64,000 bases of DNA, taken from positions 28,086,580-28,150,579 of the forward strand of contig CM051510.1 of the NCBI GenBank assembly GCA_028015205.1. The letters are read 5' to 3'. Made by a program: the position numbers and the translations under genes. Position 1 is the first letter of the stretch; each line of letters starts with the position of its first letter. This document shows, in pieces, positions 10,111-22,402 of the stretch. The notes below the pieces were generated by a model, which did not search any database, was not told the DNA's origin, and was given only the letters and a program-made list of their open reading frames with translations. This stretch comes from Mytilisepta virgata. Its lineage: Eukaryota > Mollusca > Bivalvia > Mytilida > Mytilidae.

Positions 10111-11571
10111 AGCTCACCTGACCTGAGAGGTCAAGTGAGCCTTTCTCATCACTTGGCGTCCTTCGTCCGTCGTCGTCGTCTGTTAACTTTTACAAAAATC
10201 TTCTCCACTGAAACTACTGGGCCAAATTGAACCAAACTTGGCCACAAACATCAGTAGGGTATCTAGTTTAAAAAATATGTCCGATGACCCCGCTAACCAA
10301 CCAACATGGCTAAAATAGAACATAGGGGTAAACTGCAGTTTTTTTCTTATATCTCAAAAACTAAAGCAATTAGAAATGGGATCAAAATGTTCATCAGGTC
10401 AAGTTCTACCAGCCATGAAATTTTCAGACGAATCGGTCAACCCTTTGTTGGGTTATTGCCCCTGAATTGTTAATTTTAAGGAAATTTTGCAGTTTTAGGT
10501 AATTATCTTGAATATTATTATAGATAAGGACAAATTGTAAACAGCAAAAATGTTCAACAAAGTAAGATCTACAAATAAGTCAATATGACCAAAATCAGTG
10601 ATTGATCCCTTATAGGAGTTTTTGCCCTTTAAAGACGGCATCCAGCGTAAACTTTTCTTTAAAGATCTTTTTCTCTCAAACCACTGGGCCAATTGAGACC
10701 AAACTTAGGTGGAATGGTCCTTGGGTGGCCCCCTTCCAAAATTATGTCTGGCATCCCTGACTTCCAACCGACATGGCCGCTGTTACTAAAAATATAAAAA
10801 AAGGGGGGGGGGTGAATTTCAAAAATCTTCTTATATGAAACTACAAGGCCAGTTGGAACCAAAGTTGGAAGTGATGGTTCTTAGCAGGTTCTCTTTCAGA
10901 AATATGTCCGATGACCCGAACTGTTAACCAAGATGGCCGCCACAACCGAACTGAGTTTAGGGCCCTATAGGAAAATTAATTGAAAAATCTTCTTGTCTGA
11001 AACCACTTGACATATTGGAGCCGGACTTGGCAGCATTGGTCCTTAGGATGTCCTTTTTCAGAAATGTGCCTGATTTCGTGGACTGTGAACTAAGATGGCC
11101 GCCACAGCAGAACTTAGTTTAACATAGGACCCTATAGGAAATTCACTCAAAAATCTTCTCGTCTGAAACCACTAAGCCAATTAGAATTGGACTTGGTAGC
11201 AATGGTCCTTAGATGGTCCTCTTTCAGAATTTTGTGCGATGACCCAGACTGTCAACCAAGATGGCTGCCACACCGAACTTAGTTAAATATTGGACTCTAT
11301 AGACAAATTCATTTAAAATTCTTCTTGTCTGGAACCGCTTAGCCTGTTGGAACAAGACTGACTTAGCAGAAATGGTCCTTAGGTGGTTTTATTTTAGAAA
11401 TGTATCCGTTGACCTGGACTGTCAACCAAGATGACTGCCGCAGCTGAAATTACTTTAACATAGAATCCTATAGAAAAACCAGCCAATTGACTGCAACACT
11501 TAAATTTTTAGGTCTGCTCAAGGTGAAAAGTTAAATCCAGGTGAGCGATACAGGCTCTTGAAAGCCTATAG
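10111..11571 (+). mobile_element. Repeat array with GCTCACCTG / CAGGTGAGC ends
   Basis: The element opens with AGCTCACCTGACC at 10111 and closes with CCAGGTGAGCGATACAGGCT near 11537-11556; the ends are inverted copies of CTCACCTG. Inside are about five diverged units of roughly 150-170 bases. Their shared words include TCTTCTTGTCTGAAACCACT, TGGTCCTTAG, GATGACCC, CAAGATGGCCGCCAC and CCTATAGG. No transposase is present. It fits a non-autonomous DNA element with an internal satellite. Related termini recur near 44933 and 56785. Confidence 0.65.
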
Positions 11572-13035
11572 TTATTATAAGTCTTTTTTTTTTCATTTTT
11601 TTCCTGAAAGTGCCCAAGTTTAACACAGTCCTGACACAAAGTGTCAAATTTTAACACACCAAAATATAACGCCATTTATTTTCGCAAAAACCAACATGCT
11701 CTTGTGTCAGAAAATAAAATTACTACAGATGCCAAGAGAAATATATATTATTTTTTTTCTCAGACAAGAGCCTGTGCAAAAACCGCCAAAATGTGCCTAC
11801 ATCAAAATATCTCGTTTACATTAAAAATTCCATAGGCGGAATGCTTTTGGTTTCTTTTGGAAGACATGATTGAACAAAATTAGGTAAGTTCCATTGTTTC
11901 AGTTACGACTTAGCTCATTGCATCTTTCAACCAAGTGGCTACACAATTCACATTGAATAGGGTATTCAAATTCTGAAAAGTCCATTTTACGAACTGAGGT
12001 GTCCAGACAGTGGGGAATTGTTTAAGTACATGTATCTGTAACACTGAGGTACAGAAATGATGGACTGTGTTTATCATATTTTTTTTCAAGATCTTTAATA
12101 AGCAGTAATAGCACACGTTTCATCTTAAACAGCCATTCTAGTCTTGTTTGTTTTTACTCTGTCTTTGATTTTCTGTATCACCAAACTTTCAACAAAATCA
12201 AGATCAAATCAAGATAAGTTGTGTTGCAGTAAATCAAAACCAGTCAAGACATATTTAAGATCGGCCCAGTAAGGGTAAAGTGCTACAGGTACAATGCAGA
12301 ATTCATTCCTAGCTGGTCTTAACGAGTCTTGATTGACAACAGGGCAATATGCATGTGTTTTGTGTTGGTCTTCAGCTATCTAGATTTATATGAAATTTAT
12401 CTGAAATTTAAAAAATCTAGTCTGTCGAGACTAAACAAGACAGGAATGACCTCCAAGATAAAAAATGGGTAACTAGTGAAAGCACTACATAAAATAACCG
12501 TGTCAAAATTCAATAAAACTAACTAAATCTCAAATAAGCACGACATTCTATTCTCATGCACAATTATCTCTCTTATTCATAGCAATTGTTTATTATCAAA
12601 GTTTTACAATATGCGGAGTAATTTTCAAAATTAGGGGAATGTGTTCACTGAAATATTTCCCTTTGGATGTGTGTGTGTACACCTGTAATTCCATTTAGAT
12701 ACAAACTATTGTCAGTGGCTGAAAAATTTGTTCTGAACTAATATTAGCTATTAAAATAGATTAAAAATTAGTTCAGAGCGAATTTTGCAGCTATACTTAG
12801 ATTTAATTAACATACCAAAATAAAACAAAACCAAAACAAGTTTTAGTTAAAAAGTGTATTGATGCAAGCAATATGAAAAGCTTCGAGACAAATTTGAATT
12901 TCTCTTGAACCCTTTTGTTTATTGTTTTGGTTTTCAACATTTTCCTTTATTTTGAGGGGGTTGGGTATACTTCAATGAATGCATCCTCCCATAATTATAA
13001 GACTATCTGTGGCTATTCGATTGGTATCTCCGCTG
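11572..13035. other. Intergenic, nothing assigned
   Basis: AT-rich sequence with only short chance open frames (for example 11641-11835 and 11910-12116) that lack recognisable motifs. Confidence 0.4.
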
Positions 13036-13079
13036 TGTATCATCCGTATAGCGGATATAGGTACTAACCAATGTGATCC
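13036..13079 (+). repeat. Inverted repeat partner 1 (partner at 15572-15612)
   Basis: GCGGATATAGGTACTAACCA and its left flank ATCCGTA match the reverse complement of 15572-15612 over about 40 bases. The pair could be termini of a 2.6 kb element or two solo copies of one family. Confidence 0.55.
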
Positions 13080-13436
13080 ATCGGCCTTACCAGGTAACAA
13101 AATTTGTATTTTATCGGCATAAAATTTAATATACACATCTTGAAACAATAAAGCGTTGTCTTCAAAGATTTTGTCGTATATTCAGGCCCAATATACTCAA
13201 AGTACTTCAAGAAAATGAGAAAGCTATACCAAAATAGGCGCAAGAACTTGAAAATGTCAACCACTTCTATTATTTCCGACATGATTCTCGAGTCATTCAC
13301 AGATTTTTTCTGAAAGCAAGCAGATTATGATTTAGATTAAACATTACTTTCCTAAGTAGAGCATATACAACTTCTCCTGGGTGTCATTTTAATTGAAAAA
13401 GGAGGTCGAAAGCAAGTTGTTTGCCTAAGGTGTATA

Positions 13437-13462
13437 GTACAAATTACGATAGAAATTTGTAC
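13437..13462. repeat. Short perfect-arm hairpin
   Basis: GTACAAATT and AATTTGTAC flank a short spacer, and GTGTATAG words flank both sides. Too small to classify. Confidence 0.4.
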
Positions 13463-13829
13463 GGTGTATAGCTGCTTCATTTATTGACTTGTCGTGAGCA
13501 ATACCATAAAATACCGACTACAAGCGTTTTTTGAAAATCAAATTCGATGAAAAGTGGAACATACCCGTTATATCAAATATTGGACAAATATTTGCTGAAA
13601 TAAAATGTTAGAATTTTGCTTTTCATGTTAACATTAATATAAATGGTTGGAATATGTTAGAATGTGATTAAATATCTCACTTTAAAGAAAGAAACAAACA
13701 AAAACAGCAAAAACATAAAACAAACAAAAGGAAAAACACGTAAAATTAATAAAATAAATTACAATTTGTTTTTGTCCAAAAGAATGCTGTTAATGTAAAC
13801 AATATTTTTTTTATAATTTCTAAATTCAA

Positions 13830-14180
13830 AGGGGCATAATTCATACAAAGGGAATGTTTGTTGTTCTTTATGTTTCGTCCTTACTACCTACTAGTCCTAT
13901 ACATGTATGTGCATTTGCATTGACAAGCTGTGTCGGTAGTATATTTCAAGATTATTTTCTAAGTTCAAAGGGTCATAACTCCAACAAAAATTAAAATTAA
14001 AACTTACTGGTGAAATGCAACACTACATATTGTGTCTTTACTAACTACCAAGTTTCATGAATTTAATTCTGTTCAGTAGTTTCAGAGGAGTTACGCTGAC
14101 TAACTGATTGACGAACAGACGGGTGGACGGACAGGAAAAAAATGATATGTCTCCCCAATAGTGTAGGTACACGAACGAGA
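13830..14180 (+). repeat. Dispersed repeat of the CATAACTCC...GACAGACGG type
   Basis: Contains AAAGGGGCATAATTC, later AAAGGGTCATAACTCC, then CAGTAGTTTCAGAGGAGTTA and a GACGGGTGGACGGACAGG tail. A similar tail (GACGGACGGACAGACGG) ends a segment at about 29185-29230 in gene C's intron. It looks like an old dispersed repeat; single-window evidence only. Confidence 0.4.
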
Positions 14181-14280
14181 ACAAATGAAAACAAACATGT
14201 CCCAATTTAATATTGGAGATAACGACCAACGAGTTAATGATTGTAGCGACCGTAGAATTTTTTAGGCTTGTGACATATAC

Positions 14281-14448
14281 ATTGACTTCCTGGACAGAGC
14301 CCGGCTCCTGACAGAAAAGTTGTTCAGACAGGGGTATCTTGCTCCTAAGTTGGAGTCATCCTTATTAAAGTTCTATGGACGCCATCATGACTTGGTTGAC
14401 AGGTATGAAAAAACCGTTTCCCAAATGAAAATGGACCTGTTCCATTGA
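14281..14448 (+). pseudogene. Retroelement C-terminal fragment (FYGRHHDLVDRY)
   Basis: An open stretch from 14281 to a TGA at 14446-14448 encodes FLDRARLLTEKLFRQGYL followed by KFYGRHHDLVDRYE. From recall, this segment recurs at the C-terminus of a reverse-transcriptase element abundant in bivalve genomes. The frame has no upstream RT domain here, so it is a 5'-truncated remnant. The T/G-rich sequence to about 14700 is likely its untranslated end. A related, more decayed piece lies at 17749-17930. Confidence 0.6.
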
Positions 14449-14699
14449 TATTATCCATTCCACATATCGGATTTGACATATGCAGCATGGCGGGTGTCCT
14501 GCAGGAAGCATAGACTGCCTACTCTTCCGCAGCACCTCAGTCAACCCCCGGATTTTGGTAGGGTCCATGTTGTTCATATGTTTTTAGTTTTTAATTGTAA
14601 TTTATGTATTGTTTTGGTCAATTCTTCGTTGTTCACCGAAGTTTGTCAGTTGTTTCGACTTTTCCCTCCTTCCAATTCTCGACTTTACTTAGTCTGAAT

Positions 14700-16399
14700 G
14701 CAAGACAATCCCGTGTCAATAGCTTAATCATAACAAACGATAAACAACCCACATTTAAATTTAATTGGCCAGTTCCTTGGCGCAATAATTCAGACATACT
14801 TATATTGAAAATTTATTCCAAAAATTAAAAAAAAAAACATATAAAAATAGCAAATATAAACATATAGAAAGTATCTCCGACTAGCAAAACTCGAACATAA
14901 AGTTTTATCTGGTTACTAGTAAAACAAAAAAAAAAAACGTTGCAAACAATCAGCTTGGCCAAAATAGAAAATAAATAAAAGATACAATGTTCACTTGATG
15001 GAGACTGAAATGCAATAACAATATAAGTAGTAGAAAAGCAAGGTAAACAGATGGAAATGAGATAAAAGATAACACGAGGCCTTTTGAAAAAATTACTGTT
15101 TACTGAGTAAATATACAATTTTATTGCCAAAATCCTAAAAAAATCCTATGAACAAACTATTTTTAAAATGATATGCACTGTACATTGTGTCAACTATACA
15201 CCGTACACAAGCTTTTATTTGACCAACTATACACCGTACACAACTCTTCTTTTCTATAGAAGAATACATAACATCAAATGTTTATGAGAGGACATCAATG
15301 GTAGATTCGGAAATAATAACTTGTATTCCAAACATACAATTACTTTCTATCAGAAAAAAAGACTCTTAATGACTCGGCAATCATAGCAGATTATACGAAC
15401 CTTATTGACTTCGACAAGTACATGCGACTGTTTTTTATTACAATTCATATGGAATCAATCTTTGATGAAAAATCATTTTAGGAGAGGGCAATACTCTTAA
15501 TGTACATTCAGGTTAAATTCAAATAAAACAAGGCATTTCTTACCTTGCAAATTGAAAATACCGCACGTCTCGATTGGTTAGTACCTATATCCGCTTTACG
15601 GATGGTATACGTGATCTCAAAGGTTCCAAGACTACTCTACTTTGGTGTTGGCGCATACCTCCGTAGGAGGCGTATATACATCTTCTCATAAGAAGTAAGA
15701 AAAAACATGGTTATAGGTTGGAGAGCACAACCATTTCCATGTTATATTTGGAGAAATGTTTTAGAGGGTTTGAGAGGGTAGGGTAAACCCCACTTTCAAT
15801 TTGAAACCGGACCTTTAAATTTCACATAGAGGACTATCATCCTGTGAAGTTTCATAAAAATTCTCAAAACTGTATATGAGATATGGCCACGAAAAATTCA
15901 AGTTTGCCGAAAAAGAAAGAAGATTAAAACAAAACAATACAAATAATAAAAAAAAACAGCAAAAACAACAAGTCTACAAACTTCGTTTGGGAGGCTTAGT
16001 ATGAAAAAACATCCATATATACAAATGCATCGCACGTATTTTGTTTTATTCAAGACTGGAAAATAATTATGGTGTGTTACCCATTTTCTGAATAAACATT
16101 TAGACTTTCTGTAATTGCAAGATTGGTTATAATTAATATTAAAATGAAATTCATCGTCATATGTCCAGTATTCTGCAAGGAAAATTGTTGAAATATAATA
16201 TTTAAATACAAAAATGGCATCAAAGGAAAATATGATTTAATTTTATCACATATTTATAAGAAAACTATTCCATTTCATTTTAGATTTCGCATGTTCAATT
16301 GTATTATTTTCTAGGCAAATCAACACAAACCATTATAACATCTACCAATATCTGCCCTTTCGGTGCTCAAACAGTTTTCTGACTAAAATCTTACTAAAT
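14700..16399. other. Intergenic between retroelement fragment and gene B 3' end
   Basis: Contains a short direct repeat CAACTATACACCGTACACAA at about 15189 and 15222, the inverted-repeat partner at 15572-15612, and the 3' flank of gene B. The 101-residue minus-strand frame at 14825-15130 is AT-driven with no recognisable motif. Confidence 0.4.
15572..15612 (-). repeat. Inverted repeat partner 2 (partner at 13036-13079)
   Basis: TGGTTAGTACCTATATCCGC followed by GGATGGTATACGTGATC is the inverted counterpart of 13036-13079, with a few mismatches. Confidence 0.55.
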
Positions 16400-18477
16400 T
16401 CATGTTTGGTATGATGCAGATACATCTACATCATCAGCAATTATTCTGCGAACATTTATTTGTTCAGCCATAACAGAATCAGCTACCATACTTCCGGCTT
16501 GTATCGCGCCTGCGTTTATTTCAGTTCCGCTTATAACCGAAGGTTTGTTATTGGTTTCTTCTACATCTTCATCGTAATAATCGTCATCAGAATCTGAAAA
16601 ATCCGACCAATCATCGTCCCAAAAAGAGTCTTCAACTTTCAATGCCCGGTTTGTTACTTTTTGTTCACGATTAAATGTTTCCTGTTGATTATTCTTTAGT
16701 GAGGAAAATGGAAACTTTAACTGCCGATGAGACACAGAGTTTGCTGGTTGACGAACATGGAGGACATCTTGTCTTTTATTCAACTGGGGCGGGTTTTCTC
16801 GCTTTAACTCTGTGTTGGCTTCTCTAGAGTTGGTTGGGTAATTTCGAAAATTCATAACTGATGGAACGTGTCTATTGTTTAAAGCATTTGTCCGAGGTGG
16901 AAAATAATTCCGTCTGTCTAACTGACTTGAACTGCTGGAAAATGTTCCAGGTCGTCGTCTTTGGTTATTTGAATTAAAACCTATCGGCGGCGGATAATTG
17001 TTTGTGTTGCTACTTCCGGTAACAACAACAGTGTCTGCAGCAATATTGCCTGCTCGAACAATATCTGATGTAACTTCCGATGCCGACATTGAACCAGCAG
17101 AAATATTGTCAACTTGCATAGATGCTCCCTGTTTCCTTTTCGGCAGACTGCTTTGAAATTCTGATAAACGAACAAATAACGGTTTTGCTTTCCCAGATAT
17201 TGCTGCATGCATATCCTTTTTCCTTGATAGGATAGGCCTTACCGTTGTAGTTGTTGGTTTAATATTAGATTTTGTATTTATTTTATTATATAAATTGGTC
17301 AACGTTGGATGATGCTGAACAAAATAATGTGCGAGTTTGCTGTTGTATGTATTAAGTGCGATCAAAGTGTCTTTCAGAACTTTTCCTATTTTAGTCATTA
17401 GATTTTGGTTCATATATCTCCCACTGTTGTAGTTAGAATCAGAAGGAAACCGGGGACCAGTGTTTCTCACCCAAACTCCTTGCCTTTGAATATTATGCAT
17501 TTTTAAGGAATGTGATCCGTAAATACCTAGAAAAAAATAATGTGAAAAAAAGATTAGGACAAGGCGGTTAAATTCGAAACCCATAAAACAATCTTAAATC
17601 CAGAGACAAAAGCAAAACCGAGATGCAGAATTACAAAAAGAAACAAAATAAACACAACTCAAAGACTGTAAACAAATCAGAAGCAACATAGACCTCACAA
17701 AAATTGGGTCTGAATTCAGTTCTCTTATAAGCCGGCCGCCAAGTTCAGTTACAAATGTATATGCAATGTTTGGCGATAGAAGACAACGAACTGACTACGA
17801 CAAAATATAAGAGATAATATTTGATCTACATGTTCAAGTTCATGATGCCGACCATATACATATTTAATTGATGACTTCTGGGAACAACATACCCCATTTG
17901 AGTGGCTTTTGTAACAGCAAATCACAGAGGAGACCCAGCACATCAAACCCATGAATTGCTTTGGGAAATGTAAACACCATACTTTGGTGCTGCTAAAATG
18001 TTGCTGCTGACGAACTGGAGATTGAAAGCTGAAAATGTGTCATCATCTGACAAGGTTTGACGCTTAATTCAGAGAGGAGTGGGGTGGGGGGGGGGGGGGG
18101 TCGTGGTAATAAAGCCGGTTTTAGTAATCATAAAAGAAGATCTATAATGATATACAAATCACGCTTCACTAAAAATAAACGTAAACAATATGAGAGTGCA
18201 CACCCAGAATATAAACACTTAAACAGAACCATTGTTTGTTTGTATCGTTACAGTCGAAACACGAATTTTCATATTCAAAAATAGTCATATGGCATTCGTC
18301 CTTAAAGATGACTAACTGACATAATTATGCGTAATTATAAAAATGGCGTCTTGATATAAAACTTCAAATGTTCATGAATGGTAGAATAAAATCTTATCAA
18401 CAGAAATAACAGTAAAAATACTCACAAATTTCAAGAATTGAAAGCATAACAAACAAAGTTAACTCCTTCCGTTTCAT
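16400..18477 (-). CDS. Gene B: secreted protein with two pentad-repeat blocks and an acidic Asp/Trp segment
   Basis: Proposed CDS is complement(join(16400..17526, 18426..18477)), 392 residues. Exon 1 encodes MKRKELTLFVMLSILEI, a signal peptide, and ends at a GTGAGT donor in phase 1. Exon 2 begins after a T-rich CTAG acceptor and continues CIYGSHSLKMHN. The N-terminal 140 residues are Asn/Tyr/Lys-rich and include a Thr-rich linker. Then comes LPKRK, followed by pentad block 1 (about 154-188, VDNISAGSMSASEV to AADTVVVTG). A long Asn/Ser/Arg-rich disordered middle follows. An acidic segment FWDDDWSDFSDSDDDYYDED (about 317-336) resembles modules of gene A. Pentad block 2 (about 347-388, SGTEINAGAIQAGS to ADDVDVSAS) ends the protein. 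No named family is recognised; an extracellular role is inferred. Confidence 0.82.
17527..18425 (-). other. Gene B intron 1
   Basis: 899-base phase-1 intron, GTGAGT...CTAG. It contains the decayed retroelement fragment at 17749-17930 and a G tract near 18085-18100. Confidence 0.75.
17749..17930 (-). pseudogene. Decayed retroelement fragment (YGRHHEL) in gene B intron
   Basis: Minus-strand translation contains YVYGRHHELEHVDQI, related to the FYGRHHDLVDRY segment at 14281-14448. The flanking frame is broken. Inserted in the same orientation as gene B. Confidence 0.45.
18426..18477 (-). other. Gene B exon 1 (signal-peptide exon)
   Basis: 52 coding bases: 17 codons plus T, followed by GTGAGT. 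The split codon T|GT gives Cys. AAAAATG at the start is a permissive initiation context. Confidence 0.8.
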
Positions 18478-19230
18478 TTTTGTTATTATTATTTTTATTT
18501 ATTTATGCACGAATATTTTGATAAGGGCCATTGTAGTTTTAATAATAAATTGTCATAAAATAATTACATACGAACGTGATTAGCATATAATGTCATATGT
18601 AATGGTGTAGAAATATTACATGTTGTCTATTAAGAATTGGTTCCTTGTCAAGATTGACTTAATTAATGCAAAAATATGTCGATTTTTAAATTAATATGCA
18701 TGATAAATCCTATTTGATTCTATTGATTACAAGTTATAATGCTTTTGGCTTGATTTTTTTCAACAAACACTAAATATAATGAGAATTGTTACACTTCATG
18801 TGATAGTTTGGCATATCTACCTAAACACTGTATAGCTTTGATGCTCTTCGCAAAAATATCCACTGCACTATGCAATTTGCACGTGACTGAGTGGATGGAG
18901 CTGTGGGCGTGTCCCTTTTTGAGGAGAAATTCCGCTACGTGCTTTAATACAAGACAGTTCATTAGAATATTGACATTTATAACTGTCAGTTGCTGATTTG
19001 GACGAATCAAGAAGTCGCGACGCACGAATTTTGTAAAACTGCATACAAATGTACTAAGTAGTTTACTAAGTAAGAACAATATAGGGAAAATATGCCACCT
19101 AATGAAGTCTATCACCATCACTGTAAGGCGTGCATTATTCTTTTGTTCCCTTGCCAATATTTATGAATAGTTATTGCTAGCACAACATCATCACATAAAT
19201 ATTAGTCACTTTTTTCCCTTAGTAAACTGA
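18478..19230. other. Upstream region of gene B
   Basis: AT-rich without a clear TATA box. A minus-strand frame at 18789-19157 (122 residues) contains VAEFLLKKGHAHSSIHS and KSIKAIQCLGRYAKLSHE, which have reasonable amino-acid composition. There is no splice or domain support, so I leave it unassigned. Confidence 0.35.
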
Positions 19231-19590
19231 CCGCCTTGTTGGTCTCGTGGTAGCGTGCTCGCCCCGAGTGCGAACGGTTCGGTCCCCGGCCGGGTCAAAC
19301 CAAAGACATTAAAATTGGTATTTGCTGATTCTCCGCCAAGCACGCGACATCTAAGAGTAAGAGCAAAGACTGGTCGGCTCGGAGTCAGTATAATGTATCC
19401 GAGTGAGGTGATATGTCTTCCTGCGGACAGTTACCTCGTGAGCTAGCACATTAAAAATCCGACTTATATAGAGTGTCGGTCTAGTACAGAGCAGGGATCA
19501 TATTCATAATCATATCAACATGTTCTCGTCCTGATATGCACCTGGTTGCCACTGGACGTTAAACAATAATTCATCCATAATCCATCCCTT
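19231..19590 (+). mobile_element. tRNA-derived SINE, family 1, copy a
   Basis: The head CCGCCTTGTTGGTCTCGTGG with TAGCGTGC resembles a tRNA A box, and GGTTCGGTCCCC is a B-box-like segment. The body contains CTCCGCCAAGCACGCGACAT, and the tail GGTTGCCACTGGACGTTAAA leads into ATCC-rich simple sequence. Two further copies lie in inverse orientation at 33683-34043 and 47643-47997. It is not a functional tRNA gene. Confidence 0.85.
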
Positions 19591-19759
19591 AGCATACTTA
19601 TCAAAGGGAGATAATTTATAGTCTCCTTTGGGAGTAAGGATAGAATAGTCCCGAATTACACATATTTCTCATTTGGCACACACTTGGCGAATTGAACTTT
19701 CAAGGGTAATACATGTAAATGCATTAAGTGTAAGAATAGAAAATAACCAGGCTACAAAA

Positions 19760-19855
19760 TTTTTACTTTTTACCTTTTTTTACTTTTTACTTTTTACTTT
19801 TTATTTTTTACTTTTTACTTTTTACCTTTTACTTTTTAGTTGTTGTTTTTTACGA
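19760..19855 (+). repeat. (TTTTTAC)n microsatellite
   Basis: About a dozen heptamer-like TTTTTAC units with slight variation (TTTTTACC, TTTTTATT). Confidence 0.85.
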
Positions 19856-21668
19856 TTTTACATTTGGTTTTGTTCGACTTGTGTATTTTATACATTTTAG
19901 TCGTCTTACGCCCCCTTTGACAGCTCACCATTTCCATTTATTTTTCTTGTTATCTATTATCGCATGAGCTGTTTCGCAACATAGTTAGTTTTTTGTACAA
20001 AATTTGGCACACTATACCCAAACTCAACACAAGGATTAACATTCGGTAAACCAAACTCTGGTTTACTTCCGCCCCGTCTTTAAAAGTTAAAGGTTCGTTA
20101 AATTTTCAAACCTCGAAATGAAAATTTAACTATCTCGATTTTAGAAATTAGCGTAATAAACGGGGATAAATGTTAAAGACTATATTAAAAAGAAACTATT
20201 TAAGATAGTAGGTAGTCGTGAGTTCGCTATTTGTCGGATTATAATATTACACAAATAAGTGGTTCTGCTCAACCTGTTTATAGTTTGTATCAACTGTGCC
20301 AGTCAAAAAAATAAACACGATTGCCATGATGTGCATTTATAGCTTCATTTCAGCCATTGTCATAATGGATTGTGTCCTGACGGCCTACGCTCAAGCAACG
20401 TCAGAAGAATATTATATTACTGGGTTTGACGTTTTAATTCTGTCATACAATTTGTAGATGTGAAGCAAGGTTTTGCCATTTTGATTTTTATCCCGGGGTA
20501 CATATCAGGCATTTGAATTTTCTCAATATAGCATTTCCTGTAACATGTCGGATGGTATACGAAGTGGACACTTATTTATCTTTTATATACAACATTTATG
20601 TTATAACCTTGGATTAATGCTACTTAGATATGCTTCCATGCACATCATCGTCAGATTTTTCATATGAATCGAGGTGCCACACAAAAGTAGATCCTTTGAT
20701 GTTCTAAGATATCTGACGAAGTTTCATCTCGTCCTGATGTAAAATCCTTCAAACATTTTTTTTGTTTGTTTTTTGTTTTTGTTTTTTGTTTTTTGTTTTT
20801 TTTTTTTTTTTTTTTTTATGTTTTTTTGTTTTTTTTTGTTTTTTTTTTTTTTTGTTTACACATTTCAAATGCATTCCATTCGACCTTCTGAATTTCAGAC
20901 TCAAATATCTGCAACGTCATGAACATAAAATGTTCAAATATTTTCTTTCTGAAGGGACCAATTATAGCGTCATGTTTAATCTGGAGACAGAGAACGGTTT
21001 CCCTATCTCGTCTCCATCGTCTTTCAAGATATATCTGCTATATTTGAAGGTATTTTTGATTTTTAATTTGTCGACAAAGTCGAAATTCTAAGATTATAAC
21101 GTTACGGTCGAATTTTCAAGATTCTAAAGGTCAATATTTTGACATTACAGATGAAATTTCAACTTCTTATAAGGCACAATTTTGAGTTTATAAAAGTAGA
21201 AATTTCGAATTCAAGAATTTTTTCATATTTTGAAAGTTGAAATTTAAATAGAAGATAGTTAAAAAAACAAGATGAAATTTAAAATTATTTGAAAGTTAAA
21301 ATTTTGATTTTTGAAATGTCAAAATTTCCAAATTTTAAATGTTAGAATTCTTAGTTTGAATAATATTGGTCGATCGATTCAAAGTATTTCTTAGTATGTC
21401 CGTAATACGCTTCGTTGAAATTCATTAATATATTTTAGGGAATGGCTCTATAACTGTAGTGCATTTTTATTGAGCCATTTCGATTTTTGCCCATTGACCT
21501 TAAGGATGCTTGATTATGGTAAAAGTAAGGGCGTGGCCAATAATCTGTTCTATTTCAGACGAAAATGCAATATTTGATGTTCGGAAAAATGTCTTGGTTT
21601 AGAAATCTAGATATGTTCAGTACTGGGAAAATTAACTTCATTTAAAATTAAAATCTTATCTTATAAAA
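19856..21668. other. Intergenic, with T-rich low-complexity tract
   Basis: A tract at about 20757-20857 is almost all T with single G interruptions and creates a spurious Phe-rich frame. About 21100-21360 is rich in reiterated AAATTTC/GAAATTT words. No supported gene. Confidence 0.45.
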
Positions 21669-21671
21669 TGC

Positions 21672-21768
21672 AACTATTAAAACACATTTTTTTTTTATAA
21701 ATGTTTTTTTTTTACCTACAGCAATTGTAGGTAAAAAAACATTTATAAAAAAAATATGTTTTAATAGT
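21672..21768. repeat. Long hairpin / foldback
   Basis: The left arm AACTATTAAAACACATTTTT... and right arm ...TATGTTTTAATAGTT are reverse complements over about 40 bases with a few gaps in the T/A runs. The centre is ACCTACAGCAATTGTAGGT, itself nearly palindromic. Likely a MITE. Confidence 0.75.
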
Positions 21769-22402
21769 TTTTAAATGTAAATAATTATAATTTAAACACC
21801 AATTATCATGTTAGATGTATACACACATGCACTCAGATTTCGCGGGGCTTTAAACAATGTTAAAGTAAACAGAAAGATAAACGAGAAGTCCAAGATATAC
21901 ATGATATATATACATTGAAAAATGCGTCTGATATCTTTTGTATACTACGTAGTGCTTGTTTAATGTACGATACGTCAATTTGACCTAAACAATATGTGAT
22001 CTTACATTTCAAATGAACTTTAGATGAAATTAATTGTGATACAAATGATTTGTTAGAACTTCATTTCATCATAAAGATTTACATACTAGCCTAGTCTGTA
22101 CACATTTTAATTTTAGTATATTTATAGATGAGTGTTGATACTAATATGCAACACCTACATGTATAAATCTTGTCATGATATACATTATCAAGATATACTT
22201 TCGAATTTTCAATGAATTGATTAAAAACAAAATTCATCAAGAATATGCATTGTGAAAACTAGTCAATTAATAAAAATATCATGACATTGTTTTTTTATTT
22301 CTGTATTGGCTTCGTTATTAGTCCTCGTCGAGATATATAGGCTTTTGGCTCCTGCTCAGGCCAATACAACAATTCTCGGGCCAATAACGAGGGCAATACA
22401 TA

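Noticed and set aside
17527..17584. Unspliced start of gene B at 17582-17584 (MGFEFNRLVLIFFSHYFFLG)
   Set aside because: It looks signal-like, but the text is an intronic T-rich acceptor tract ending CTAG. A better signal exon with a matching phase-1 donor lies at 18426-18477, as in the other four genes.
20757..21091. Phe-rich 109-codon frame
   Set aside because: Created by a T tract with G interruptions.
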